This document shows positions 1-14,600 of a stretch of DNA of 64,000 nucleotides, in pieces (position 1 is the stretch's first letter; every line of letters begins with the position of its first letter). A program made the translations under genes and the position numbers. Below the pieces are notes generated by a model. It saw only the letters and a program-made list of their open reading frames with translations, was not told where the DNA came from and did no database searches. This DNA is from Podarcis raffonei (taxonomy: Eukaryota > Chordata > Lepidosauria > Squamata > Lacertidae): contig NC_070607.1 in assembly GCF_027172205.1 (NCBI RefSeq), forward strand, positions 3,296,001 to 3,360,000. Direction: 5' to 3'.

Positions 1-136
1 TCCCAAAAAGCTTAGGGACAGGGAATGTGACAATTTTGCCACAGTACTCATGCTAAAAGTCAAGTGAGAAAGGAGAGGTAAGTAAGCAGAACCTCAGTTA
101 GGGATCAAGAGAACTGTGCCTTTTGTTTGAGAATTA

Positions 137-300
137 CTGTATTTTTCCGTCTATAAGACACCCCCATGTATAAGACGACCCCTATTTTTTAACCCAAAAT
201 TAAGAAAAGGCACTATCTGTGTATAAGACAACCTCTTATTTTAAACTTCAAAAATTTATAGTTTTATACACAATATAGTCTTATACACCGAAAAATATGG
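137..300. mobile_element. Short TA-flanked MITE, family A (CYGTATTTTTC termini)
   Basis: Terminal inverted repeats CTGTATTTTTCCG and its complement CGAAAAATATGG are flanked by TA at 135-136 and 301-302. The inside is AT-rich and repeats 'tataagac'. The TA duplication points to a Tc1/mariner-type transposase. Larger relatives sit at 9898-10945 and 28321-28783. It lies in a KLHL20 intron. Confidence 0.7.
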
Positions 301-889
301 TATGCTCTCCTCATCAGTAACCCATACTAGCAAGGCTACAGCATCTCTCACCCATGCCTTAGTCTCCTTGGTCCAGTGAAGCAAAGGCTTGATTCCCAAA
401 ATTGTAGAGTGAAAACAGGTCCCTTGTTGGAGCTTTGACAGCAACCTAAGCATTTAAAATCTGGGGTTTAAGTACTCTTTTGAGCCAGGAGGATTTTCTG
501 GTTTTTTAGATAATTGTCATAATACCTCCCCCCCCCCATTGTTTAGTTTCCCTAAGTTCCTCTCTGTTTCTTAGTTTGTTTACCTTGCCTATTTTATAGT
601 TGAAAGGACATGACCCTCTTGACAAATGAGTGACTGGTTACCTACGTATATGTTTCCCAAATCCTGGTTTATCTTTGGTATCTTTCTCTGTTGTCTCTAT
701 GGTATGGAACCCAGGAGGTGATAATTGAGTTTGCTGGTCTTTATTTTAAGTTTTAAGAGGTCAGGATATTTACCAATGCCTTCTAAGACACATTTAAGAT
801 AAAGACTAGTACCAGGGTCAAGATACTTGAGGGGTATTGGTGGAATTGGTCAGACTTGGTGAGAGAGATGCTTTTGTGTTTTGTTTGAG

Positions 890-3800
890 GTATGACCCAA
901 AGGAGAACAAATGGACTCGCGTGGCTTCCATGAGTACAAGGCGCCTTGGGGTGGCTGTGGCTGTGCTAGGTGGCTTCCTTTATGCTGTTGGAGGCTCTGA
1001 TGGGACGTCACCTCTGAACACAGGTATCTCCATGCAAGAGCCGTTAATTTACTCTCCAGGTGCTTCTGAGGAGTTCTGACATGACTCATTTGAAGAAGGT
1101 TTTCCTGAGAAAATGAAAGGGCTGGTAGTAGTAGAGTTCAGCTCTGGGTGGTGTGTTTTTTTTACCAAATTGTCGTATTTTGCTAATTTTATATTGAGTA
1201 GATATGCCGATGTCTCCATCTGATAGGCAATTTCCCAAGACAAATATTTGAGAACTGTTTAAATCCTAGACTTTCAATTTTCTCATGTAGGATAGCTGTG
1301 GCTACTCACCATTATAACTGAATAGCCATTGAAGTTGAATAGCTGAATTTTCTCCAGGTTCAGGGGCAGTATACCTCAGATTTCCAGCTTCTGGGAGAAA
1401 ATGCTGGGGGCTGCTTTTGGGTTTCCTGGAAGCATCTGGCTAGTCAGGATCATAGAATCATAGAGTTGAGAGGGACCCTGATGATCATCTAGTCCAACCC
1501 CCTGCAATGCAGGAACATGCAACTGTCCCATATGGGGATCAAACCTGCAACCTTGGTGATGTCAGCACCATGCTCTAACCAACTGAGCTATCCCGGCACT
1601 ATCAGAAACACGATAGCACAGTTGATGGGCCTTTGGTCTGATGCAACAGAAGAAATAGAAATGAGAACGGACAATGGCTTCCATTGGTGTTTGGCTTTTC
1701 TTTTCTTGTGGCTGTGTTCTTTTGCCCTTGATCCATGTATGCAAATCTTCCACAGTGGAGCGCTACAACCCTCAAGAGAACCGTTGGCACACAATAGCAC
1801 CCATGGGCACTCGACGTAAGCACCTAGGTTGTGCGGTATACCAAGACATGATCTATGCTGTGGGAGGCAGAGATGATACAACTGAACTTAGCAGTGCTGA
1901 GCGATACAACCCCAGAACGAACCAGTGGTCTCCTGTGGTAGCCATGACGTCACGCCGTAGCGGGGTAAGCTGGGGTTGATTTGGCTGCTGTTCTTGCTCA
2001 GCTTGAATTCTTTAGAACAGAGGTGGCTAACCTGAACGCTGGATCCAGTCTGCTAAGCTACAGGAAGTGGCCTACCAGCTACTGCAGCTTTTATTTTCCA
2101 TTTTGAGCAGGAAATAAAGCTCTCTGTTCTTTAGAAAGCAAGTAGAGTGCTTTAGGATCTCTAAAGAGCAGACAAGAGGGACCTTTCCTCTCCAACCTCT
2201 ACACCGGGGTGCCCCAACTTTTTTCAAAGAGGACAAGATTTGATGAAGTGAACACACATGAGGGCTTGCCAAAGTTGTTGAGCTGTTTTAAGGATTTTGC
2301 CTGGGGACATATACTGCCGCGGGAGCCAGATTAAGTCGACTGGCGGGCTGGATTAGGCACCTGAAACGGACTTTGGACATGCCTGCTCAACACTAAGCAG
2401 CACAATGCTAAGATTGGAGATAAGCCCTCTGACAGCTCTTTAGATCCTCCAGGATAAAAGGCATTTCCAGGCCCCCCCCCTTTCCAGTGCTGGAAATGCT
2501 AAGGCTGGGTGGGTGTGATAGGGAGAGTGCTGCATGCTTGCATGTTTGGTGTGTGTGCGTGTGCATACCTTGGTTACACCTGTCACTAATATGTGGCCAT
2601 CAGAGGAAGACTGACCATCAGTGCTGCTCTTAGGCTGAAAAGAAAATTCAGACTTGGAGTGAAGCAGTACAATTCTGTCAACTCTGGATGTAGACAGTAT
2701 GTGCATTGAGATATATAGCCTGACCAATGAACTAGTTAAACTACTTACCTCTTATCCATATCTTCTTCTCAGTTTCCACCAATGGAAAAATGTAAATTGT
2801 GTACTTGACCCCGCTGAATATCCTTCTGCAGAAGCCCTTGCGTTTAGAACACTAGACTGTATTGCAACACTCCAACTTACACAAATCACTTATTTGGTCA
2901 TTATCTAGGTTGGCCTCGCTGTTGTGAATGGACAGCTAATGGCCGTAGGAGGCTTTGATGGCACAACATACTTGAAGACTATTGAAGTGTTTGACCCAGA
3001 TGCCAACACATGGAGGTAAAGTTTAAAGATCATAATTAGGATGCATTTTGTTTTTCAGAAACAATGCCAACCCTTGCTTTGGCATTAAATGATAGAATTT
3101 CAGTTCATGCCAGTGTGGTGTAGTGGTTAAGAACAGTGGACTCGTAATCTGGTGAACCAGGTTCACTTCCCCGCTCCTCCACATGCAGCTGTTGGGTGAC
3201 CTTGGGCTGGTCATACTTCTCTGAAGTCTCTCAGCCCCACTCACCTCACAGAGCGTTTGTTGTGGGGGAGGAAGGGAAAGGAGAATGTTAGGGTAGTGAT
3301 AAAGTGGGATGTCAAATCCAAACTCTCCTCCTCCTCCTCCTCCCATAGTGCACTTTGATTCCCTCCCAATTCTACAAAAAACCTTAATTTCTGCTTTAAA
3401 GTTGGAATCATTTCAGACTATGGTTTGCCCAGAAGCCAGAATTGAAAAACCCAATCAAGGGCAGGATTCAACTAACAAGCCCCACCAAAGAAAGTCTGTG
3501 CAGTGGGACTTTCCTCCTCTCTTCCCCCTGTGTGCTTCCATTGGCTCTAGGGGTGTGTTAGAAAATCCAGAGCAAGATTGTTGACAGAGTGATTTGGTTG
3601 CATTATGCTGAATTCCTCCCAAAATATGGCTTCCAGTGTGGGCTTGAGGACAAACTCCAGCTTGTCACAAAATGAAGGGGGAAGGGAACAAACAAGTCTG
3701 AGTCTTGCTCACATAATATGAAAGCATGGATTGATTTGGTGGTTGAACCAGCCTTTTTATTAAGACCGTGTACAGATTCCTATCAACCCTAGCCATCAAA

Positions 3801-4108
3801 ATAATCTCAAGACTTTTTTCTTCAGTCTCTTCATATTTTGCTGGCCTATATCCCACTATTTAATAACAGGCATGCCAGCTAATGATTATTCTCATATGGC
3901 AATTTCTCTCCCCTAATACAATCATTTGGAGACCATCCATTTTGACTATCATAAATTTGATTCTTGCACTTCTGTAAGAATAGGGGTTAAATCAGACTAA
4001 CAAAGTGTGTCTTTTCTTTGCAGACTGTATGGAGGAATGAACTATCGTCGGCTTGGAGGTGGAGTGGGAGTTATAAAAATGACACACTGTGAATCCCATA
4101 TATGGTAG
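890..4108 (+). CDS. KLHL20: KLHL20, last four coding exons (partial gene)
   Basis: BTB-BACK-Kelch protein. Family knowledge: it is a substrate adaptor of CUL3 ubiquitin ligase, with DAPK1, PML and ULK1 as known substrates. The window holds the C-terminal Kelch propeller only; the gene begins to the left. Coding exons read at 890-1023, 1756-1964, 2909-3015 and 4024-4108, each flanked by AG and GT and in compatible phase, with a TAG stop at 4106-4108. Typical Kelch double-glycine turns are visible (VGGSDG, VGGRDD, VGGFDG, YGGM), each followed by a Y/F-N/D-P strand and a W. The C-terminal HCESHIW is the human ending as I remember it. All four exons are open and near-identical to human, as expected for a slowly evolving gene. 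Introns hold SINE, hAT and (GT)n debris only. Confidence 0.97.
1446..1600 (-). mobile_element. tRNA-derived SINE with CR1-like tail
   Basis: Read on the minus strand it starts with a pol III A box (gatagctcagttggttagag), then a B-box-like stretch, and ends in the CR1-type tail 'ggttggactagatgatcatc' with 'tctatgat' repeats. It lies in a KLHL20 intron, antisense to the gene. A tail-only relative is at about 27868-27945. Confidence 0.75.
2205..2385. mobile_element. hAT-like non-autonomous element remnant
   Basis: A 181-bp segment is flanked by ctctacac (2197-2204) and ctcaacac (2386-2393), 7 of 8 bases alike, as expected for an aged hAT target duplication. The right end reads CAGGCATGTCC on the minus strand. 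The left end is more diverged. Confidence 0.5.
3105..3345 (+). mobile_element. tRNA-derived SINE (GTGTAGTGGTTAAGA type)
   Basis: It begins with an A-box-like 'gtggtgtagtggttaagaac' and has the B-box stretch 'ggttcacttcccc'. The body runs through 'gtgaccttgggctggtca' and ends in a (CTC)n tail. A related, more diverged copy is at 53041-53250. It sits in the last KLHL20 intron. Confidence 0.7.
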
Positions 4109-5870
4109 AAAGCCAATGGGAGAAATCTCTCTCACTCCGAGTTCATTCCTATTGAAGCTGGTCAGCTTGGTGACTGCTGAGCTCTCCGAGGCTCTAGTAA
4201 AATTGAGATCACATTTATATTATTCGCTGGTGCCTCTTTCTATGGGACTATAATGGATGTTGCAAGCATTTCCCCCTCCTCTACTAGTTACAGAAGACCA
4301 GACCAAGCAACCCCAGGAATATACCTGGAACACATAGTTTTCATTGTCTTTGTCTCCCCATTCTAATTTTACAATCTTAATGAAGAAACTGGAATGTAAT
4401 GTTATTCTGAGCAATGAGGACCTCAAGTTGTAAATGAGTTCCATCAAAGACAGGAGCCTAATGGGAGGCAGACAGTGCATCTGCATAGACAAATGTTTCT
4501 CTGACACATCATTGGCCTTGTTTAAAGAGGTCAAGTCAAACAGGGCCCATATGCTCCATTTAAATGAATTAGTTGCATAAGAGCCCATTCATTTTAACAG
4601 GGCTTTGGCAGAAGATGCTGCTGCTTGAATTTTACATTGCGTTGGGGAAAATTCTATATATGCTGAAACCTGTTCCATTTCATTTCTACCATATTGTTGA
4701 TAACATGGTAATGTGATTTCCCCCCAAGTAAAATTCTGATGCAGCTTTCTAAATGAAGCTGTTTGTAAGCTTTGGCCTAGTTAAAATCTTTGGAAGCAAA
4801 GGGCTAGCCAACAAAAGGTTGCTGGCACTGTGGGTCAGTAAGAACAAAGAATTTACAGTAGTGGAACAAGGAATAGACACATAATAATTTGAGCAATCTA
4901 CCCGGAAGTTCTCCAGCACAAGCCCCACTGAAGTCAATGTGGAGCACAGCAGAATTTGTGTGCTGCTTCTGTTCATTTCTGGACAGGTTGTGGAGAATGT
5001 CTTGGTAGATAGTCTCCCTTTGTATAGACTTCATGCTCTAGTTGCATCTGTTTTGTATTTCTCCCTGTTAGTGCACTAGTAATGTTAACTAGTGTGACTT
5101 AAGTACATATACAAGCCTGATTTGGATTAAAGAACAGAGTACTTTATCAGAAATAGGATACCTATTTTATCTCCTAGTAATAATTTTTGCTTCAGAGCCA
5201 CACACTGACCGTTAGTGAAATGGTATCTACATCTATCTATAATGATGCCTGTCTTGTCATTTTTGAAAGACATGCTTAGAATTATAAGCATTTTGAATTT
5301 GTCTAAGCTGCCATCTTTATCCTTAAAGCATAGTTCTATCTAAAAACTCAGCTGTCACGGCTGTAGCTAAATTAGTGGGCTGTAGGGGAAGGATGGGAAA
5401 CCTATGTCACTGCAGTTCTTGGTTCTAGGCAACCCCAGCAAACATGGCCAGTGATGGCTGGAGCTAAAGAACAGTTATGTATAACTTGTGTCCTATTCTT
5501 GTGGTGCCAAGGAAGCAGCAGAAAGGAAAGCTGATCGCAGCATTGGGTGAGGTGAGGTGAGTTGCAAGGAATGCCAATGAAATTAAGTTTTACTGACATT
5601 TCCTTTAAGAAGTAGCTTTATTTGTAAACTTCAACATCTTCAATGTCTTTGGGTGGGTGGGGGAACTTAACACAAGTGGATTTTCAAGAAAGGGGAAAAC
5701 CCTTCTTGGCCTGAGAGATGGCATTCTTGTGTTTACATTTTGAACATTTGCACCTTTACAAAGAAAAAGTATTCTGTAAACAATTGTTTACATATCATTT
5801 GTGCTTTTTCTAGCATGAGTTGATTTGTATAAATAGTGTTACCTTAATAAAATCATTTGGTGTGTTTTCT
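4109..5870 (+). other. KLHL20: KLHL20 3' untranslated region and poly(A) signal
   Basis: About 1.75 kb of unique sequence follows the KLHL20 stop without recognisable repeats. An AATAAA lies at 5846-5851, followed by a GT-rich stretch (ttggtgtgttttct) of the kind that binds CstF. I take this as the main polyadenylation site. The end point is inferred. Confidence 0.6.
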
Positions 5871-5998
5871 CATGACTTAACTGAAAGAGCAGAAGTTGCT
5901 GGTTTATAAACTTACTTTATAGCTCCCAACTCAAACCCTTTGGGCTAGTAAATTGAAAACAGTATTTGAGCAAAATACCTCTGTATAGCCTTAATATA

Positions 5999-6308
5999 CA
6001 GTAAGCCCACAACATATCGTATTTACTTGAATCTAATGCTCACCTTTTTTGGCCAAATTACGTCACAAAAATTAAGTTGCACATTAGATTTGATGGCACA
6101 TTTACATTCACCAGCAAATACTTTTTTAGGGTTTCAAGGTGCACATTAGAATAAATACGGTCCATGGGGGTTACATTCTGGAGATCATGTCCAAAGCCCA
6201 AATCATGTCTAGCCAAAGCACATTGGGCTCAGTGGTCGGTGGGCTTGCCAAAGTATATATTTTGCCCAGCACATAAAAGCTGAATGCACACAAGTTGTGG
6301 GCTTACTG
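5999..6308. mobile_element. Pogo/Tigger-like MITE containing a second MITE
   Basis: Outer inverted repeats CAGTAAGCCCACAAC (5999-6013) and GTTGTGGGCTTACTG (6294-6308) are flanked by TA at 5997-5998 and 6309-6310. The interior 'gggggttacattctggagatc' resembles Tigger-type MITEs. A second palindromic MITE (CGTATTTACTTGAATC ... ATAAATACGG, about 6018-6163) interrupts it near its left end. Confidence 0.7.
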
Positions 6309-6318
6309 TAGTATCAAT

Positions 6319-8400
<2,082 letters not shown>

Positions 8401-8434
8401 AATCACTTAGTACCATACTCACATAAATCACTAG

Positions 8435-8688
8435 TCAAATATAATACCATATTTATTATTTGTAGGGTTATATAGTTTAATGTTCCATATTTTCAGGAAG
8501 GTGTAAGACTTTTTAGGTGAAGTTAGATGTTTGACCAGAAAGGTAAAAATGCTCTGTACAAACAGCACATCTGAGCAGAGCCTAAGTGAACAGTCAGCAA
8601 GAATAAGACTCTCTCTCACACACACAAAAGTCATATTTGTATTGGATATACTTTCTACAGCAAAAGCATAGATGGTACAACACTTAAA
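8435..8688 (-). other. CENPL: CENPL 3' untranslated region (probable)
   Basis: Past the CENPL stop the minus strand is unique and AT-rich, with an AATAAA at 8457-8452 (tttatt on plus). I use that as a probable poly(A) signal. No supporting GU-rich element was confirmed. Confidence 0.4.
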
Positions 8689-11600
8689 TCATATTTTTAA
8701 AACTGCCAGTTCTGTTAGGAATGCCATCAATGAAATCAGATGTTGAGCATGAAAAATCTGCAAGAAAGAAATTGGAGAATGTTTAAAAAAGTTGCAGCAG
8801 GATCAAAACAGGATAAAATAGTTTATTCAATGAAGTATTTAAGCTAACAAATGTCAACAGCCCATATAAACCAGCTTTGTTTAATCTACATTGTCTGAAG
8901 TCAATCTGAAAAGCCAAACTTTCCTGTTTTATATACCTGGAGAGGTATGAAAGGGGTGAAAAGGAAAGATGATGAAGAAGAAAAGATCCATGGCTTGAAA
9001 TTGAAACCACTAGAACATAGGGGAACAATGGAAAGCCTTCATTTCCTTTTTCAGAGGTATAAGCACAATACTTTTCAAAGCAGCATTTTAGAATATTGTT
9101 CAGATGCCAATTCACATCAGATGTAAAGTCACTTGGTATCTATGTGATTGCTGTGTTTCACTGGATTACTAAAGCTTGTGTCCTAACTTGTCTTCCCAAA
9201 TAGAATGGAAAGAATTATGCAGAGAATAAGGCTTTCCTAACTCCTTCCCTTGGCAGCCCCTTGTACCACTCAAGGGTGCAGCAAATCACAAGAGCAGCCA
9301 CCGGCAAAAATCATGATGTAGGGAAAACCCTGAAGTAAGCCAATGCCTCTACATGGCTCCATCCTCATTTCAAACATCATGATATATCAATATATTGCAA
9401 TGTTTAGCTGGTGATATACTGTGAAGTTGAAAACCAGATATCGCCGAACCCTAGAGCCTGCTCTGTGGTTTGCTGCCCCCAGCAGGAGGCAGGGAAGAGC
9501 TGAGCCAGCAGAGCAACATACAAAAGTTGGCTTCATGCGGTTTATCATCAGGGCAGATATTTTGAACCGGTTATCACAGTGTGGATTTCAAACCGGCTTT
9601 CAATGATATATCACTATATAGCCCAGGCCTGATCTCAGCAGGAAGTGATCTGACCATGACAAGGGACTGATGTCAATACTCCCTACTTTCATATCACCCT
9701 CCTCCTGCCCAGTTGATAAAGCAATGTTCAGTGTGGCCTGCCACATGTGTTGGGCTAGTGACGTGCTGTGACAACCCCATGGTCATTATGGCAGCCATGA
9801 TGAAGTCCTAAGCCACCCCAAAGCCAGTTGCCTTGGCATGGATGTTGAAGACCCCAGAACTAGCATTCTGGGAGTCCTCAACACTTACCGTATTTTTCGC
9901 TCTATAGGACGCACTTTTTCCCCTTCAAAAATGAAGGGGAAATGTGTGTGCGTCCTATGGAGCGAAGACACCATAGCCCCGCGGCCCTCTCCCGGCTGGA
10001 GAGGTAACGCGCTGCTATGGCAGGAGCCTCCATAGCCGCGCGTCACCTCTCCAGCCGGGAGAGCGCGCGCGGAGCTAAAGCAGCCCCCCGCGACCCTCTC
10101 CCGGCTGGAGAGGTGACGCGCGGCTATGGCAGGAGCCTCCATAGCCGCGCATCACCTCTCCAGCCGGGAGAGCGCGCGCGGAGCTAAAGCAGCCCCCCGC
10201 GACCCTCTCCCGGCTGGAGAGGTGACGCGCGGCTATGGCAGGAGCCTCCATAGCCGCGCGTCACCTCTCCAGCCGGGAGAGCGCGCGCGGAGCTAAAGCA
10301 GCCCCCCGCGACCCTCTCCCGGCTGGAGAGGTGACGCGTGGCTATGGCAGGAGCCTCCATAGCCGCGCATCACCTCTCCAGCCGGGAGAGCGCGCGCGGA
10401 GCTAAAGCAGCCCCCCGCGACCCTCTCCCGGCTGGAGAGGTGACGCGCGGCTATGGCAGGAGCCTCTATAGCCGTGCGTCACCTCTCCAGCCGGGAGAGC
10501 GCGTGCGGGTCTAAAGAAGCCATAGCCCCGTGACCCTCTCCCAGCTGGAGAAGTGACGCGCGGCTATGGCAGGAGCCTCTCCGCTGCACCTTTCCGCTGC
10601 TCCCTGACCTGCTCTTTGGGGCTGGTGGTGGGCTTCCCCCCGCCAGCCCCAAAGAGCAGGTCGAAAGGAACCTGAAGCCTGGAGAGCGAGAGGGGTCGGT
10701 GCGTACTGACCCCTCTAGCTCTCCAGGCTTCCAAGGTAGCCGCCTGAACGCACCTTAAACGGCACCTTGTTTTAGAGCGGGAAAACAAGAGGGGGAAAAT
10801 TCTCCCACTCTCTGCGCAGCGCCTCCTGCCGCTTCACTGAAGGGGCGCTGGGCAGAGAGCGGAAGAATTTTTCCCCCTTGTTCTCCCCCCTCTAAAACAA
10901 GGTGTGTCCTATTGTCCGGTGCGTCCTATGGTGCGAAAAATATGGTACTCTGAGACCAGCCGTCTGCTCAGGCAAGCAGACTGTTGGGTAGGGAGTCCGG
11001 TGGAAACCAGAAGAATCCCTATTCTGTCCTGATTGCCCAACATCAGGACCAAACCTCTAGATTCCCCCTGCTAACTGGACAGAGCCTGCAGAGATGGAAT
11101 CTCTACAGACCACAGCAACTCCCTCCCTCTCCCACCCTCAAGCTTGTCATTGATGCTGCACAGAGTACCCAGCTGGGCACAGTAGGTTACACCACCTCCA
11201 CCCTCCTTAACCACCCAATCTTAGTGATACAGACCAGATCAACCTCCTCATCTATAAATCAGATCGTGTATGAGGGAGGCCTTACTCAGAGTCAACCTGA
11301 TATTTAGCAGCAGCAGCAGCAGCTGCTGCAAACCTGAGGGCTGGCTGATAGGATAACCTTATTCCCTATGTTGGAGGAGGGGCTGGCACATGGCATCTCC
11401 CACACCATACCTCCCCCTACCATGAACCACTGCAGTTGGGGTCCCCCTGCTCAGTTCCTCTCCTCCCAGACATATCTCCCCTCCCTCAATGAAAACAAAC
11501 CAACACAAATTAAAAACTGTGAACCCACTAAGAACAATACCCCAGCCCATTATTTGGAGAAATGGCAGCAACACACTTTATAATAGGAATCAGCTACTGG

Positions 11601-14600
11601 TTGCCTGTGGCTCAATATGCCCCCTACCCTGCAACCCAGTCTTTGATGCACACACTTTGTTCTGAGTGGCCAAAGTATTATTCAATATGCTCCCCAGCCC
11701 TGCCACCCTTCCAGGCCTTTCCCTACTTAGAGAAAGATGGATGGCAAAGAACTGGGAAAGGTAAGAAGGGACAGATGCAAAAAAACATTCTATTCATGTG
11801 CCAATAATTGAGCCATTGCATAAAGGAATGCAGAAAAAATTAGTATCTCCACCCCCTATAGCTAGGGAATAGGTAGAAAGGGGCCAGAGGCACAAAGTAG
11901 TTGTAGGGTTTCTACTTCTCTTGAATGCTCACTTCCAATGCAGAAAGGGAGTAGTGTGTGTGCTAGACCTGCCACCAAGCTTCTTCCTAAAGTATAAATG
12001 GCCAGCTGGTAAAATCAGCTGCAAAGTGTTTGAAGTCTACATTGCAAAATGTATGCCTCAAATATTCCTTTAGGACACTCATAATTTGTCACTACCAGGC
12101 TAGTATCAATTTTGGGTGAGATCAATCACCTGCCAAGAGCAGTATTCAAAATTAGCCAGGCATTTTGCACCTGGCTTTTGACCACTTGCGACCAAGTGAA
12201 GTTGCCTGGGCGCCAGGATGGTGCCTGACATCTCCACCATCTGGAGATGCATGCCTGGGGGGTCATTGGATCTAGTCTGTTTTCACACACTAATACTCCA
12301 TCCTGTAGAATTCTATCAGTTATATTTTATCTGCACAATCAGAATGAATTTCTGAAACCAAAATGCTTTTTCTGTACAGCCTGAGCAGCAGTCAGCATTA
12401 AGAAACAGAGGTCAGAATAGGCCAATACAGTGGTACCTCGCAAGACGAAATTAATTCGTTCCGCGAGTTTTTTCTTCTTGCGAGTTTTTGGTCTTGCGAA
12501 GCACTGTTTCCCATAGGAATACATTGAAAATCAATCAATGCGTTCCTATGGAAACCGCCTTCAGACCAGGTCCGGGGACAGTCTGTCCCCCGACCTCTTC
12601 TGAGGGCTGGGGGGGGGGGGACAAGGGCTTTTCTTCCCACCGCCAGCCTTCAGAAGGCTGTTCTGAAGGCTGGCGGTGGGAAGAAAAGCCCTTCTCCCCA
12701 CCTCCCGCACCGCAAGCTCCGGGGACAGGAGGGCTTTGCTGCTGACCGCCAGCATTTTAAAAGCCCCCGGGACAGCGGAGGTCTTCTGAAGGCAGGCGGT
12801 AGGCGAAAGTCTTTGCTCCCCCCCGCCTGCCTTCAAAAGCCGTCCGGGATAGCGGAGAAACGCGCTGCACTTCTCCGCTATCCCGGGAAGGCAGGCGGGG
12901 GGGAGCAAAGACTTTTGCCCCCCGCTGGCCTTCAGAAGAGGTCCAGGACCTCTTCTGAAGGCCGGCAGTGGGCGAAAGTCTTTGCTCCCGACGGCCAGCA
13001 TTTTAAAAGCGGTCTGGGATAGCGGGAAAGCGCAGCGCGCTTCCCTGCTATCCCAGACCGCTTTTAAAATGCTGGCGGTGGGGAGCAAAGCCTTTTGGCC
13101 CCCGCCGGCCTTCTTGGACCTCTTCTGAAGGCCGGAGGGGGGCGAAAGGCTTTGCTCCCCACCGCCAGCATTTAAAAGAGGTCCCCGGAGATTTCCCTAT
13201 GGGCTTTCTTCTTGCGAAGCAAGCCCATAGGGAAATTCGTGTGGCGAAGCACCTCGAAAAACGGAAAACTCTTTCTTCTTGCGAGTTTTCCGTCTTGCGA
13301 GGCATTCGTCTTGCGGGGCACCACTGTATATATGTATGTGGGCTGTCCCTGGAGCAAGTGACTTTTCTTCTTTAAGTACTCAAAGCTCTTAGCCTAGCTC
13401 AAAGTTGTCATCTGAACGAGCCTGATGCTTAACTAAAAATCAATCACAGTCAGCCCATCATTTGAAAATTAGACTGCAGAGCCATCTTGCCCAAAAATGG
13501 CAACTAGACATTCCATTTTGGCAACTGTAGCCTTGGTTTAAGGAGCCATTTGTCCCCTAACTTATAAATCTTTAAGTTTCTAATACTGGCCAAGAGTGAC
13601 GGTTATTTTAACTAGTTGTTAGTGGTAAATGAGCTAGGCACCATACCTTTATTTTCCCAACAGAATGGGCAGAACCTACTGATGTGGAGACTTTCACCAG
13701 TATTGTGCCTGACAGGTAGATCTTGAAGTGTCTATGGAAGTGGTTGTAAAGGCACGCCATGAATAATTCCACTTCTTCTTGCCTGACTTCTCCTGGAGTG
13801 CTGTGGATTGAATCCCAAAGGGCTTTTGCATCTTCAGGATGGATAGAATAGGAAATATCCAGAGGGTAAGCTGTGCCAAGTGTAGAGAAAGTCAGCTCTG
13901 TTGGAACCGTAGGATTTTCCATAGGGCACCCAGTCCACATTGCAGCCATCCAGGAAAGACTGATAGGGGTGATGTGCAAGGGGCTCAGACAACAGTCAAA
14001 GGTCTGTTGAAGCCAAGTTTCTACAAGGACCGTGAGAGCCTTTGCCCCATTCACAAGGAACAAGGGCAAAAAAGTAAACTCCTCATCAACAATCTCAAAA
14101 AGGTCATTTCCACCAGTACAAGTAAACCAGCCCATCCACACCACTTTCTCTTCTGCATTTTTAGCTGCCACCTGAGGCCTTTTCGTGATCTATGGGAAAT
14201 ACATAAATACACCAATTATGCACATATTGCAACTATACGAAATGGCTTGAGTCAACACAATTTTGGAAACCAACTCCTGCAATTCATTTGTTATGGTAAG
14301 GAAAAACTAGGGGAAATATACTGACAGCACTTAAACTCTCAACAGTTCTTCAACAAATGTGCACCTATCACTTTGATAGTACTCTATTCACAGCCATGGA
14401 CAACTATGCATGTTTTCATGGAAAACCCACTGAATTAAGCAAGACTTAATTCCTTGCCTGGACAAGGAAGCCTTTTTGAAAGTGCAGATCCAACTGGATC
14501 CACACTTTCAAAGTGCCAGGCTCTGCATGGCATAGCGTCTCTTGCATGATCAGTTTGGGATTCATGGGTCTGAGACCCAATGGTCACATGAAGTGCAGCC

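Larger units (their letters stand above)
8758..13646 (-). other. CENPL terminal intron (4.9 kb), contents
   Basis: Runs from donor AAG|GTATGG (exon 14171-13647) to acceptor TTTCTTTCTTGCAG. It contains a hAT-like element near 9368-9632, the hairpin-array MITE at 9898-10945 and the second hairpin MITE at 12428-13326. The stretches 8758-9360, 10950-12420 and 13330-13646 show nothing I recognise. Confidence 0.75.

Noticed and set aside
1517-1597. tRNA gene on minus (A box gatagctcagttgg)
   Set aside because: There is no acceptor stem pairing, and the sequence continues into a CR1-like tail: a SINE head, not a tRNA gene.
9984-10600. CRISPR-like regular repeats
   Set aside because: The 109-bp units are contiguous with no unique spacers, each is a palindrome, and the context is a vertebrate intron.
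12561-13088. 175-codon minus-strand frame
   Set aside because: It is a translation of the palindromic core of a MITE; the protein is a repeated low-complexity pattern mirrored on the other strand.
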